Shown here in pieces: positions 1 to 8,084 of a stretch of DNA of 35,440 nucleotides; position 1 is the stretch's first letter, and each line of letters begins with the position of its first letter. This DNA is from Oscillospiraceae bacterium (GTDB lineage: Bacteria > Bacillota > Clostridia > Saccharofermentanales > Saccharofermentanaceae). The position numbers and the translations under genes are program-made. Location of the stretch: contig CADCLV010000019.1 in assembly GCA_902802325.1 (NCBI GenBank), forward strand, positions 1 through 35,440, given 5' to 3'. The notes beneath the pieces were generated by a model. It was given only the letters and a program-made list of their open reading frames with translations. It was not told the origin of the DNA and ran no database searches.

Positions 1-17
1 ACATTCACGCTTTCCAC
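1..17 (-). CDS. start of an unidentified gene running off the left edge
   Basis: Only the first codons are visible: a GTG start at 17..15 followed by codons for E-S-V-N. The call rests on context. A GGGAGG ribosome-binding site lies 7 bases upstream (30..25), and a good sigma-A promoter lies at 74..46. The gene is on the same strand as ftsY but has its own promoter and sits behind a terminator, so it is probably a separate unit. In many Firmicutes ftsY is followed by ylxM/ffh, but five codons are too few to identify a product. Confidence 0.45.
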
Positions 18-24
18 GAGAAAT

Positions 25-30
25 CCTCCC
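25..30 (-). promoter_or_regulatory. ribosome-binding site of the left-edge gene
   Basis: On the minus strand the bases read GGGAGG with 7 bases to a GTG codon. This site decides the start of the truncated gene. Confidence 0.5.
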
Positions 31-45
31 TTCACACGCTAGAAG

Positions 46-74
46 AGAATACCAAACAAACAGAATGCTGTCAA
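46..74 (-). promoter_or_regulatory. sigma-A promoter for the left-edge gene
   Basis: On the minus strand a perfect -35 box TTGACA (74..69) is separated by exactly 17 bases from TATTCT (51..46). Transcription would begin near 39, giving a 5' leader of about 20 bases that contains the GGGAGG site. Confidence 0.7.
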
Positions 75-88
75 GTAGTTTTCCTTGT

Positions 89-156
89 CACAAGAAAAAG
101 CTTTCTTGTGCTGTCCTCGGGCTTCGCCCTGCGGAGGCACGGCGAAAGCATTTTTC
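89..156. terminator. bidirectional terminator-like stem-loop with an alternative hairpin
   Basis: The core is a GC-rich hairpin at 108-140 (GTG/CAC, CCTC/GAGG, GGGC/GCCC around a TTC loop). It is flanked by GAAAAAGCTTTC (94-105) and GAAAGCATTTTTC (144-156), so in both orientations an A-run precedes and a T-run follows the stem. This is the layout of a bidirectional intrinsic terminator, and it probably ends the smc-ftsY transcript. A second, perfect 9-bp hairpin (89-97 with 102-110) uses the same bases and excludes the longer stem. Confidence 0.55.
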
Positions 157-210
157 TTGACGCATGGAACTCGCCTTTGGAGACATGATCTTTTCCCATT
201 GTATTTAAAA

Positions 211-284
211 GGGAATGTTTTTTCTTGATCCGGCGAGTTTTCGCCGCAAGGCGAATGTCTGAGCCGGATAGAAAAAACAGTCCC
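211..284. repeat. large near-perfect palindrome after ftsY
   Basis: Arms pair in layers: GGGA/TCCC (211-214 with 281-284), TGTTTTTTCT/AGAAAAAACA (216-225 with 270-279, 10 bp perfect), ATCCGGC/GCCGGAT (228-234 with 263-269, perfect), and an inner TTCGCC-GCAA-GGCGAA hairpin (240-255). In the direction of ftsY transcription the U-run comes before the stem and the A-run after it, the reverse of an intrinsic terminator. It may be an mRNA 3'-end stabiliser, a processing site or a small dispersed palindromic repeat. Confidence 0.7.
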
Positions 285-308
285 TCTTTATAAACAAATA
301 ACAAAGAT

Positions 309-1220
309 TTACTGAGGCAGGAGTGAATCCACAAAGATCTCCGGATCAAAGTCCACCAGATCTTCTGCACTTTCGCCTAAGCCGGCAAGGAAGATCGGCG
401 CTTTCGTGGAGTAGGCAACTGCGATGGCCACGCCGCCCTTGGCGCTTCCGTCCAGTTTTGTGATACCGATACCGGAAAGTTTTACTGCCTTCGAGAAGAC
501 TTCAGCCTGAATCACTGCATTCTGACCGGTGGTGGCATCAATAATCAGCATTGCCTGTGTATTTGCCGACGGCGCTTCTCTTTCGATAACACGGCAGATC
601 TTACTGAGCTCATCCATCAGGTTCTGCTTGTTATGAAGTCTTCCGGCTGTATCGATAATAAGCACATCTGCTCTCTTGGCGATTGCGGAATGCACTGCGT
701 CATAGCAGACCGCTGCCGGGTCGGAGCCTTCTTCATGAGAAATGACATGGGTATCGGTCATATCGCCCCATGCTGTCAGCTGCTCGATCGCCGCCGCACG
801 GAAGGTATCTGCTGCCGCCAGCATAACTTTCTTTCCCATATTCTTATATCTAAGGCAAAGCTTTCCGGCGGTGGTGGTCTTACCTGTGCCGTTTACACCG
901 ACCATCAGGATAATATTCAGATTGTTGTCTTCGATGGTAAGCGGGGTCTTTTCTCCTAAGATCTCCAGCATCTTTCCCCGGACGATCCGCATGACCGCTT
1001 CTTTACTGTCATCGCCGGTCTTTTTAATGGACTCACGAACTTCATCCATGATCGCCAGACTTGCGCCGACTCCACAGTCTGCCTGAACCAGAAGCGCCTC
1101 CAGATCATCCAGCATATCCTCATCGAAACGTCCCATAGACGCGGATATCTTGGTGATTCCTTCTGCCACGAAGTTTCTTGTCTTGGCCAGACCCTTTTTG
1201 AATATATCGAAGATTCCCAT
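309..1220 (-). CDS. ftsY: signal recognition particle receptor FtsY
   Basis: FtsY is the SRP receptor GTPase at the inner face of the membrane. It pairs with Ffh to hand ribosome-nascent-chain complexes to SecYEG. The 303 residues cover only the NG core, without the long acidic A domain of enterobacteria, as is usual in Firmicutes. The N helical domain spans about 1-95. In the G domain the P-loop GVNGTGKT lies at 108-115, DTFRAAA at 138-144, DTAGR at 190-194, TKLD at 254-257 and the closing GLGE near 280. The ATG is preceded by GGAG at 6-base spacing. It follows smc by about 50 bases with no terminator between, so smc and ftsY are probably one transcript, as in Bacillus. Confidence 0.97.
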   Translation of the reverse strand: MGIFDIFKKGLAKTRNFVAEGITKISASMGRFDEDMLDDLEALLVQADCGVGASLAIMDEVRESIKKTGDDSKEAVMRIVRGKMLEILGEKTPLTIEDNNLNIILMVGVNGTGKTTTAGKLCLRYKNMGKKVMLAAADTFRAAAIEQLTAWGDMTDTHVISHEEGSDPAAVCYDAVHSAIAKRADVLIIDTAGRLHNKQNLMDELSKICRVIEREAPSANTQAMLIIDATTGQNAVIQAEVFSKAVKLSGIGITKLDGSAKGGVAIAVAYSTKAPIFLAGLGESAEDLVDFDPEIFVDSLLPQ

Positions 1221-1271
1221 AGTTTTCTCCTTGTTCGTTTCTCTACTTCATTCTACCATGAATGGCCCGGA

Positions 1272-4200
1272 TCACATATCACTTAAGCGCATAGAAAGGA
1301 TCTTGGAAATACCTCTTTCCTGCATGGTGACACCGTACATCCGGTCGCAGGCCTCCATCGTACCCTTTCTGTGGGTAACCAGGATAAACTGCGATCTGAC
1401 ACAATATCTTCTGACAAAGTCCGTAAAACGGTTAACGTTGGCATCGTCAAGCGCCGCCTCGACCTCATCGAGCACGCAGAAAGGCGACGGACGAAGCTGC
1501 AAAATCGCAAACAAAAGCGCGATAGCCGTAAGACAGCGCTCACCACCCGAAAGAAGGGAAAGGCTCTGCAGTTTCTTTCCAGGCGGCTGAGCCTTAATGT
1601 CGATACCGCAGTTCAGCACATCTTCCTCATTTTCCAGAAGGATCTCTGCCGTACCACCATTAAACAGATCGGCAAAAACGGTCTTAAAGTTTTCATTGAT
1701 CTGACTGAAATGATTCAGGAACTGCTGTTTCATTTCGGCGATAAGGTCTTCAATGACCTTGCTTAAGTCGGCTTTTGCCTTTTCGATATCGTCTCTCTGG
1801 GCACACATAAACTCGTAGCGCTCATTGATCTTCTGATACTCTTCCACCGCATTGACGTTCACGGCGCCGATCTCCTTGATCTGCGAACGGAGTTCATTGA
1901 CACGGCGGGTCATCGAATTGATGTTCTCGATCTCCATACGGAATTCGGAAGCATTATCATATGTCAGTTCGTGGTTCTCCCACAAACGGTTCTTGCAGTC
2001 ATCCACCTCAAGCTCATACCGCTCCAGCTTGCTTTCCAGACGGGTCTGTTCAGACTGAAGCGAACTGAGTTTCTGGGTCGCCGCCGTAACGTGATCGATA
2101 AAGCCGGTAAGTTTTCCTTCCAGTTCTTCCTTTTCCTGGAGGATCCCGCGGATCTTCTGATCGAATTTCTCTTCTTCGGCTTTGAGGCCTTCTTTGAAAT
2201 TCGCCTGTTCTTCGAACTGTTTCTTGATCTCCTCGGCATCAGTCCTGGCCTGCTGGCATTCCTGCTTCATGCGCTCCTGATCGTCCAGGTTCTTCTTCTT
2301 TTCGTTCTCGAACATGCGGATACGCTCTTCGGTTGCCGACAAGGTACCGTTTACAGATTCCACACGTACACGAAGGTCACTGATCTGTCCGCGCATTTTT
2401 TCCAGATCGCTTTGTTCCTGCTCATTCTTTTCCGAAGAAGCACTCATTTTCTCCTTAAGTTCCGCGATCTCGTCTTCACGCTCAGTGATCACCAGTTTCG
2501 CTTCTTCCAGATCCGAAGAGGACGTCAGTTTGGCCGCCGAGATCTTTTCCAGTTCCGTCTCCACGGTCGTGATCCGCTCTAATGTCTTTTTATAGTCTTC
2601 ATCCGCTACAGTAAATGCACTTTCGATACGGATACGTTCGAGGGATGCGTTCTGGAGCTGTTCTTCCATCGCCATCTCTTCTCTTGCCAGATCCTTGATC
2701 TTCAGATCGAAGTCCTGTCTCTGGGCTTCCATCTTAGAGATCTCGCGAACCAGCATTCCCCGCTTTTTACGGAAATCATCCAATTCACGGGCACGTCCCA
2801 GAAGATTGGCCGACTTCTTATTCAAGCTACCACCTGTCAGAGAGCCGCCGGGGTTGACCACATCTCCGGAAAGAGAAACGACACGATATACATATCTGGC
2901 CGCTTTGGCCATGGCAATACCGTTATCCAGCGTATCCACCACCACGATACGGCCCAGAAGGTTCTCGATAATATCCCGAAGTTCCGGTTTTGTCTCCACA
3001 AGTTCCGAAGCAAGGCCGATATATCCCCGGGACCGTTTCGCGTCACGAAGAAGATTATCTTCCAGAAGTCGCGGCCGTATAGAATCGATCGGCAGGAAAG
3101 TCACTCGTCCGAGATGGTTTTCTTTCAGGTGATCGATGAGCATGGAAGCATCCCGGTCATTTTGCGTGACCACGTTATGCATCGCATTTCCCAGTGCGAT
3201 CTCGATGGCTGTCTCGTATTCTTTATCTACCTTGACCAATTCACCTAAGACACCGATGACCTTATTGGATAGGGACGGGATCTTATCTGTGCTGGAAAGA
3301 AGTCTTCTGACGGATTCCTGATAACCTTCACGGCTCTTTTCCAGGTTTTCCAAAGTCTTTATACTGAAGTCCACATTGGAAAGAAGTCGATTCTTGCCTT
3401 CCAGGTCTGCATCGAACTCTTTGGCTTTTTTTCTTTCCTCAGCTACTTCCTGCTGCTTTTCCGAGAGCTGGGATGCCATCTCTGCGGCACGGGTCAGTCC
3501 GGCCTTCAAATCCTCATCCGCCTGATCTCTCTTCTTCTTTGCCTCATCTCTTTCCTGGATCATGAGCATTCTGTCTTCGGAAAGGGACTTGATCCGCGCT
3601 TCCTTGACCATCATGTCACCGGACAAAGACGACACAGTCTCTCTTGCTTCAAATATCTCTTCAGTAAGGCGGTCGATCTTCTTTCGAAGTTCAGACTGCT
3701 TCGCCTGACTGTCCGCCATTTTATCGAGAAGTGCCTTATACGAAGCTTCGATGGCAGAAAGTTCATTTCCCAGATTCTCTTTTTCCTGCGCCCATTTCTG
3801 GATCTGTTCCTGATTTTGGGCGATTTCCTGCTCCAAACGGGCAATTTCCGAAAGACGTTCCTCGTCAGAGCCTTCTGCCGCCTTGATACGGAGCAGAAGC
3901 TGATCGTGGCGCTCTTTCAGCCGAACCATCTGGTTATTGATCTCATGGATCTGCTCAGTCAGGTCTGAACGCTCCTGACGGGTCGATTCCAGTTCTTCTT
4001 CCAGGTTTGCCGAACGCTCGGTCAGTTCCCGGTTTTCAGAACGGATCTTTAAAACCAGATCTTCCTGGGCTTTAATTGCATCCGCAAGGTTTTTGCGCTC
4101 GTCTGCGCTGGCATCCAGGAAAACCTTGTTTCTGTCGATCATATGCAGGATCACAGCAATATCGTCCTTCTTCCATTCCTCATAAAGAGTATGGTAACGC

Positions 4201-4838
4201 TTCGCCTTTTCCGCCTGCTCCGAAAGCGGGCCGATCTGATTACTTAATTCATCCAGGATATCGTTGATACGGACGAGATTCTGCTCCGCCGAAGCAAGCT
4301 TTCTCTCCGATTCTTCTTTTCTGCTTTTAAACTTTACGATACCGGAAGCTTCCTCGAGAACTTTTCTACGGTCTTCCGATTTCGTAGAAAGAATATCGTC
4401 TACACGGCCCTGACCGATGATGGAATAACCGTCTTTACCAAGACCCGTATCCATGAAAAGCTGCTGGATGTCCTTCATTCGGCAGTTCACGTGATTGATC
4501 TGATATTCACTTTCACCGGAGCGGTAAAGTCTTCTTGTGACCTGGACCTCATAATATTCCACCGGCAATATCCCGTCCGAATTATCCAGTGTCATGGAAA
4601 CTTCGGCAAAATTCATAGCCCGGCGGGACTGGGTACCGTTAAAGATCACGTCCTCCATCTTCGAACCACGAAGCGTCTTAACGCTCTGCTCACCCAAGAC
4701 CCAGCGGATCGCATCGGTAACATTACTCTTACCGCTGCCATTCGGGCCGACAATAGCCGTCATTCCCTTGTCAAACTCAATGAGAGTATACTCCGGGAAC
4801 GACTTAAAGCCTTGGATTTCCAGTTTCTTCAGATGCAT
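1272..4838 (-). CDS. smc: chromosome segregation protein SMC
   Basis: SMC is the ATPase of the condensin-like SMC-ScpAB complex, which extrudes and organises DNA loops for chromosome segregation. The 1188 residues have the expected plan: an N-terminal ATPase half with Walker A GPNGSGKS at 31-38, a long coiled coil, a globular hinge near 515-665 containing the Gly-rich NPGGSLTGG stretch, the returning coiled coil, and a C-terminal half with signature LSGGER at 1096-1101 and Walker B CVLDE near 1121-1125. The start MHLKKLEIQGFKSF matches the family start, although the upstream RBS is weak. Its neighbours rnc and ftsY give the classical rnc-smc-ftsY order. A TGTTATAAT extended -10 box upstream may give it its own promoter. 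Confidence 0.98.
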   Translation of the reverse strand: MHLKKLEIQGFKSFPEYTLIEFDKGMTAIVGPNGSGKSNVTDAIRWVLGEQSVKTLRGSKMEDVIFNGTQSRRAMNFAEVSMTLDNSDGILPVEYYEVQVTRRLYRSGESEYQINHVNCRMKDIQQLFMDTGLGKDGYSIIGQGRVDDILSTKSEDRRKVLEEASGIVKFKSRKEESERKLASAEQNLVRINDILDELSNQIGPLSEQAEKAKRYHTLYEEWKKDDIAVILHMIDRNKVFLDASADERKNLADAIKAQEDLVLKIRSENRELTERSANLEEELESTRQERSDLTEQIHEINNQMVRLKERHDQLLLRIKAAEGSDEERLSEIARLEQEIAQNQEQIQKWAQEKENLGNELSAIEASYKALLDKMADSQAKQSELRKKIDRLTEEIFEARETVSSLSGDMMVKEARIKSLSEDRMLMIQERDEAKKKRDQADEDLKAGLTRAAEMASQLSEKQQEVAEERKKAKEFDADLEGKNRLLSNVDFSIKTLENLEKSREGYQESVRRLLSSTDKIPSLSNKVIGVLGELVKVDKEYETAIEIALGNAMHNVVTQNDRDASMLIDHLKENHLGRVTFLPIDSIRPRLLEDNLLRDAKRSRGYIGLASELVETKPELRDIIENLLGRIVVVDTLDNGIAMAKAARYVYRVVSLSGDVVNPGGSLTGGSLNKKSANLLGRARELDDFRKKRGMLVREISKMEAQRQDFDLKIKDLAREEMAMEEQLQNASLERIRIESAFTVADEDYKKTLERITTVETELEKISAAKLTSSSDLEEAKLVITEREDEIAELKEKMSASSEKNEQEQSDLEKMRGQISDLRVRVESVNGTLSATEERIRMFENEKKKNLDDQERMKQECQQARTDAEEIKKQFEEQANFKEGLKAEEEKFDQKIRGILQEKEELEGKLTGFIDHVTAATQKLSSLQSEQTRLESKLERYELEVDDCKNRLWENHELTYDNASEFRMEIENINSMTRRVNELRSQIKEIGAVNVNAVEEYQKINERYEFMCAQRDDIEKAKADLSKVIEDLIAEMKQQFLNHFSQINENFKTVFADLFNGGTAEILLENEEDVLNCGIDIKAQPPGKKLQSLSLLSGGERCLTAIALLFAILQLRPSPFCVLDEVEAALDDANVNRFTDFVRRYCVRSQFILVTHRKGTMEACDRMYGVTMQERGISKILSMRLSDM

Positions 4839-4871
4839 GAACGATCTCGTTTCTTATCAGTCTAAAGTGAT

Positions 4872-4880
4872 ATTATAACA
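4872..4880 (-). promoter_or_regulatory. extended -10 promoter before smc
   Basis: The rnc-smc gap carries TGTTATAAT on the minus strand, a perfect -10 hexamer with the TGn extension. No convincing -35 box lies at 17 bases, which extended -10 promoters tolerate. Confidence 0.45.
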
Positions 4881-4908
4881 CAAACTTGGGCCTGATCGTT
4901 AAGAAGAC

Positions 4909-5616
4909 CTAGCCGTTCCACTTCTCCAGTGTCAGACGGGAAGCTTCCTGCTCTGCTTCCTTCTTACTACGGCCCTCTGCACGGACGATCTCATTTCCAT
5001 CAAGAATAACTGCCACCACAAAAGTCCGGTCATGTACCGGCCCGTTTTCTTCCACGACCTGGAAGGACAATTCATGGGGATCATTTTTCGTCTGTGCCTT
5101 TTCAAGAAGTTTACTCTTATAGTCGAAGATCAGGTTTCCGGAAACCGCCTGTTCCACGTAAGGCGACAGGCAGGAAAGGATCACACCCTTGGCCGCATCA
5201 AATCCGCCATCGAGATAGATCGCGGCAAAGAGGGATTCCATCGTATCCGCAAGCGTCGAGATCTTGGCCCGTCCGCCGGTACTTTCTTCCCCTTTTCCAA
5301 GAAACAGCAGTTCCCCGACTTCCAATGATTCAGCAACTTTGGCCAGTGTCTTTTCACAGACCACCAGCGCACGGGTCTTCGATAACTCTCCTTCATTCCA
5401 CCGGATCCGTCTTTTATAGATCTCTTCGCCGATGATGAAATCAAGGATAGCATCGCCCAGGAACTCCAAACGCTGATTGGAAACCACATTCTGCTTTCTA
5501 TGCTCATAGGCATAGGTCGAATGGGTCAGGGCCAAAAGAAGATAACTGGTATCCGAAAAGGAATATCCGAGTTTTTCTTCCAGAATGGTATGTTTCGATG
5601 TGTACTGTCTATCCAT
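4909..5616 (-). CDS. rnc: ribonuclease III
   Basis: This endonuclease cleaves double-stranded RNA, processing rRNA precursors and structured mRNA leaders. Of its 235 residues, the endonuclease domain fills roughly 1-155. The signature RLEFLGDAILD gives the metal ligands E51 and D55, and ADTMES gives D124 and E127. A C-terminal double-stranded RNA-binding domain spans about 160-233. The start follows a GGGGTGG site. Its promoter overlaps the acpP terminator, and smc follows 70 bases downstream. The leader of pnp in this window contains a long imperfect duplex that is a plausible substrate (inference). Confidence 0.97.
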   Translation of the reverse strand: MDRQYTSKHTILEEKLGYSFSDTSYLLLALTHSTYAYEHRKQNVVSNQRLEFLGDAILDFIIGEEIYKRRIRWNEGELSKTRALVVCEKTLAKVAESLEVGELLFLGKGEESTGGRAKISTLADTMESLFAAIYLDGGFDAAKGVILSCLSPYVEQAVSGNLIFDYKSKLLEKAQTKNDPHELSFQVVEENGPVHDRTFVVAVILDGNEIVRAEGRSKKEAEQEASRLTLEKWNG

Positions 5617-5644
5617 ATATCCACCCCTAAATCATTTCGTACAC

Positions 5645-5673
5645 AGTATAGCAGATAAAGAAAAGACTGTCTC
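5645..5673 (-). promoter_or_regulatory. promoter of rnc, overlapping the acpP terminator
   Basis: On the minus strand GAGACA (5673..5668) and TATACT (5650..5645) are 17 bases apart. The -35 box lies inside the loop-distal arm of the acpP terminator hairpin, so termination and initiation signals are interleaved. Confidence 0.5.
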
Positions 5674-5689
5674 ATTTCTGAAACAGTCT
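5655..5689 (-). terminator. intrinsic terminator of acpP
   Basis: On the minus strand AGACTGT (5689..5683) pairs perfectly with ACAGTCT (5670..5664), with TC/GA extending the stem inside. The tail TTTCTTTATC follows. It lies about 30 bases after the acpP stop. Confidence 0.75.
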
Positions 5690-5717
5690 CGGGTAAAGCT
5701 TCTTTATCGGTTATCAA

Positions 5718-5957
5718 TTACATCTTGCTCTTGATGAACTCAACGGCATCACCAACAGTCTTAATGCGCTCGGCTTCTTCGTCCGGGATGGAGATGTTGA
5801 ACTCCTGCTCCATAGCCATTACCAACTCGACCATGTCGAGAGAGTCGGCATTCAGATCATCTACAAAGAGAGAATCCATCTGTACGCTATCTTCCGAAAT
5901 ATTTAACTGATCAACAAGAATCGACTTTACACTTTCAAATACAGAATCAGATGACAT
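5718..5957 (-). CDS. acpP: acyl carrier protein
   Basis: ACP carries growing fatty-acyl chains as thioesters on a 4'-phosphopantetheine arm and serves fatty acid and phospholipid synthesis. I chose the ATG at 5957 (79 residues, the usual family length) because AGGAGG lies 7 bases upstream; an in-frame ATG six codons earlier would put that site inside the gene. The attachment serine is S39 in the NADSLDMVE motif, within the acidic helix II. The gene sits between pgsA and rnc with its own promoter and terminator, suggesting high separate expression. The plsX-fabD-fabG genes that usually precede acpP are absent, although the acpP-rnc-smc-ftsY tail of that cluster is kept. Confidence 0.97.
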   Translation of the reverse strand: MSSDSVFESVKSILVDQLNISEDSVQMDSLFVDDLNADSLDMVELVMAMEQEFNISIPDEEAERIKTVGDAVEFIKSKM

Positions 5958-6002
5958 ATTAAAACCTCCTGTCAAATCGCCCTATTGCAATCTTCATATA
6001 TG

Positions 6003-6031
6003 TTTTTATACGAACAGAAATGAATTGTCAA
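6003..6031 (-). promoter_or_regulatory. promoter of acpP
   Basis: On the minus strand a perfect TTGACA (6031..6026) is followed after 17 bases by TAAAAA (6008..6003), or after 15 bases by TATAAA (6010..6005). The region is AT-rich and lies in the pgsA-acpP gap. Confidence 0.55.
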
Positions 6032-6060
6032 TACAAAAATCGCGAATTATATGAATTTAT

Positions 6061-6073
6061 TTTGAATTTCAAA
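6061..6073. promoter_or_regulatory. TTTGA-N3-TCAAA palindrome upstream of acpP
   Basis: The bases form TTTGA, ATT, TCAAA immediately after the pgsA stop and about 30 bases upstream of the acpP -35 box. The form resembles the operator of FabT, the MarR-family fatty-acid regulator of streptococci and relatives (TTTGA-N3-TCAAA core). No regulator gene is in the window, and the surroundings are AT-rich, so chance is possible. Confidence 0.3.
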
Positions 6074-6076
6074 CAA

Positions 6077-6709
6077 TTATTCATTTTCTTTGAAATACTT
6101 CAGGTTTTTCAACAAATAATCCATGCCGGAAATAATGGTCATAGCCACACTGATCAGCAGTAAAATATTGCCTACGATCTGTACGCCGTCGGTAACGGAT
6201 CCGACTGTGCATCCATCTCCGCAGATCGCATGGATGATCTTCACCAGAAGTGTTTCAAACATCAGGAAAGTAATGGCGATCATCTGTGTCACCGTCTTGA
6301 TCTTACCGATCATCTTGGCAGCCATCACGACTCCCTTGGCACTGGCAAGCATACGGATACCTGTCACGGCAAACTCACGGAATGCGATGATAATGACCCA
6401 GATGGATGAGATCCTTCCGGTATCGACCAGCGCGATCAGCACGGAAATGACCAGCATCTTGTCAGCCAGAGAATCCAGGAACTTTCCCAGATTCGTGATC
6501 AGATTGTACTTTCTGGCGATCTTTCCATCTACCAGATCCGTAATGGAGGCGATCACAAAAAGAACGGCTGCCACGATCATGCCATAGTCAGCTATAAACT
6601 CATTCCAGGCGCCGGGGCACCAGGATCCGATATGGACCGGCAGCATAAAAAGCAATATAAACGGGATCAGAATGATCCGGGACAGCGATAATTTATTCGG
6701 CAGATTCAT
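6077..6709 (-). CDS. pgsA: CDP-diacylglycerol--glycerol-3-phosphate 3-phosphatidyltransferase
   Basis: This membrane enzyme makes phosphatidylglycerol-phosphate from CDP-diacylglycerol and glycerol-3-phosphate, the committed step to phosphatidylglycerol and cardiolipin. The 210 residues contain the complete CDP-alcohol phosphotransferase motif, D-x2-DG-x2-AR-x8-G-x3-D-x3-D, at 58-83 (D58, D61, G62, A65, R66, G75, D79, D83). Several hydrophobic segments surround it, beginning at residues 8-24. The start overlaps the end of rimO by 17 bases, with AGGAG inside the rimO tail, so translation is probably coupled. The rimO-pgsA pairing and the nearby cinA and recA are common in Firmicutes. Confidence 0.96.
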   Translation of the reverse strand: MNLPNKLSLSRIILIPFILLFMLPVHIGSWCPGAWNEFIADYGMIVAAVLFVIASITDLVDGKIARKYNLITNLGKFLDSLADKMLVISVLIALVDTGRISSIWVIIIAFREFAVTGIRMLASAKGVVMAAKMIGKIKTVTQMIAITFLMFETLLVKIIHAICGDGCTVGSVTDGVQIVGNILLLISVAMTIISGMDYLLKNLKYFKENE

Positions 6710-8054
6710 CTACTGTAACTCCTGTTAATTCATAAGGCGTGCACTCCATGATCTTTACTTTCACCTGATCACCGGCCTCAAGCGGCCGTGTGGTCGAAGC
6801 AACAAAGATCACCGGATCAACTTCCGGTGCTTCCCGGTAGGAACGCCCCATGTAGAATATACCATCCTCACTAGGAGAATCAATAGTCACATCGACGATT
6901 TCTCCTATGCGGGCCTGGTTATAGGAAAGAGAGATCTCCTGCTGAAGAGCCATAACTTTCTCATATCTTCTCTGTGCCACATCTTTTCGGACGCGCGGAT
7001 GCATATCATAACCGCGGGTATTCTCTTCCGGCGAATAAATAAAGCACCCCAGGCACTGAAAACGCCATATCTTCAGATTTTTCAGAAGATTTTCGAAATT
7101 CTCCGCTTTTTCTCCCGGGAAACCGACCATGATCGTGGAACGGATCACTATGTCCGGCATGGCGGAACGGAGCTTATTTAATGTCTTTGTGATCGAAGAA
7201 ACGGTATCTCTTCTTCTCATCTTCTTAAGGATCGCATCATCGCCATGCTGGACAGGAATATCGAGATAATGAAGCACTTTCGGATTATTCTTCATCTCCT
7301 CGATCAGTTCATCCTCGATGCCGTCAATATAGGCATACATAATGCGGATCGATTGAAGATTCTTAATCTTTCCCATTTTGTGAAGGAGTTCGGAAAGACA
7401 TTTCTTTCCATAGAGATCTTTTCCGTAGCTGGTGGTATCCTGCGCCGCCAGTATGATCTCTTTATATCCGTTCTTTACGAGGATCTCCGCTTCTTCCAGG
7501 ATGTCTTCCATCGGACGGGAAGTATATTTGCCGCGAATACCGGGTATCGCACAGAAAGCACAGCCATTTGAGCAGCCTTCCGCGATCTTCAGCCAGGCAT
7601 AAGGCTTGGTCGCGATCTCCCGGTCTCTTCTCATATGCTTAAGACTTCCGGGTTTTCCGATATAGTCATTCCAGCCGAAAGCCTCTTTTCCGAAAAGCTT
7701 ATCCAATACAGCTGCTATATCCTGATAGTGGGAAGTACCTAATACAGCATCCACTTCCGGAAGGCTCTTTTTGATCTCTTCCGGATAGCGCTGTGCCAGG
7801 CATCCTGTTGCAACGATGAATTTCAGTTTCTTACGCGGTCCCTTAAGCGAAGCAACTTCAAGGATCGTATCGATCGCTTCTTTTTTCGCACTTTCAATAA
7901 AACCGCAGGTATTGACCACGACCGCTTCAGCAGAAGAAACATCTTCTACCATCTCATAACCTTGTTCCCGCAAAATGGCGCTCATGCACTCCGCATCCAC
8001 CAGATTCTTGGAACAGCCCAAAGTGATCATGGAAATCGTATGTTTTGTACTCAT
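6693..8054 (-). CDS. rimO: ribosomal protein S12 methylthiotransferase RimO
   Basis: RimO is a radical-SAM enzyme that adds a methylthio group to a conserved aspartate of ribosomal protein S12. Of its 453 residues, the N-terminal UPF0004 domain supplies C14, C50 and C85 for one [4Fe-4S] cluster. The radical-SAM motif C161-x3-C165-x2-C168 supplies the SAM-binding cluster. A TRAM RNA-binding domain fills roughly the last 65 residues. The TLGCSKNLVD and NTCGF motifs and the GCSNGCAFCAIP spacing favour RimO over the tRNA enzyme MiaB. It follows recX by 30 bases and is probably co-transcribed with recA-recX. Confidence 0.96.
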   Translation of the reverse strand: MSTKHTISMITLGCSKNLVDAECMSAILREQGYEMVEDVSSAEAVVVNTCGFIESAKKEAIDTILEVASLKGPRKKLKFIVATGCLAQRYPEEIKKSLPEVDAVLGTSHYQDIAAVLDKLFGKEAFGWNDYIGKPGSLKHMRRDREIATKPYAWLKIAEGCSNGCAFCAIPGIRGKYTSRPMEDILEEAEILVKNGYKEIILAAQDTTSYGKDLYGKKCLSELLHKMGKIKNLQSIRIMYAYIDGIEDELIEEMKNNPKVLHYLDIPVQHGDDAILKKMRRRDTVSSITKTLNKLRSAMPDIVIRSTIMVGFPGEKAENFENLLKNLKIWRFQCLGCFIYSPEENTRGYDMHPRVRKDVAQRRYEKVMALQQEISLSYNQARIGEIVDVTIDSPSEDGIFYMGRSYREAPEVDPVIFVASTTRPLEAGDQVKVKIMECTPYELTGVTVDESAE

Positions 8055-8084
8055 TGACCCGTACTTCCCTTATATGTATAAAGG

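Noticed and set aside
71..370. 99-codon minus-strand frame spanning the ftsY tail and the palindrome region
   Set aside because: It begins inside ftsY in another frame and runs through two stem-loops; no RBS and no protein-like composition.
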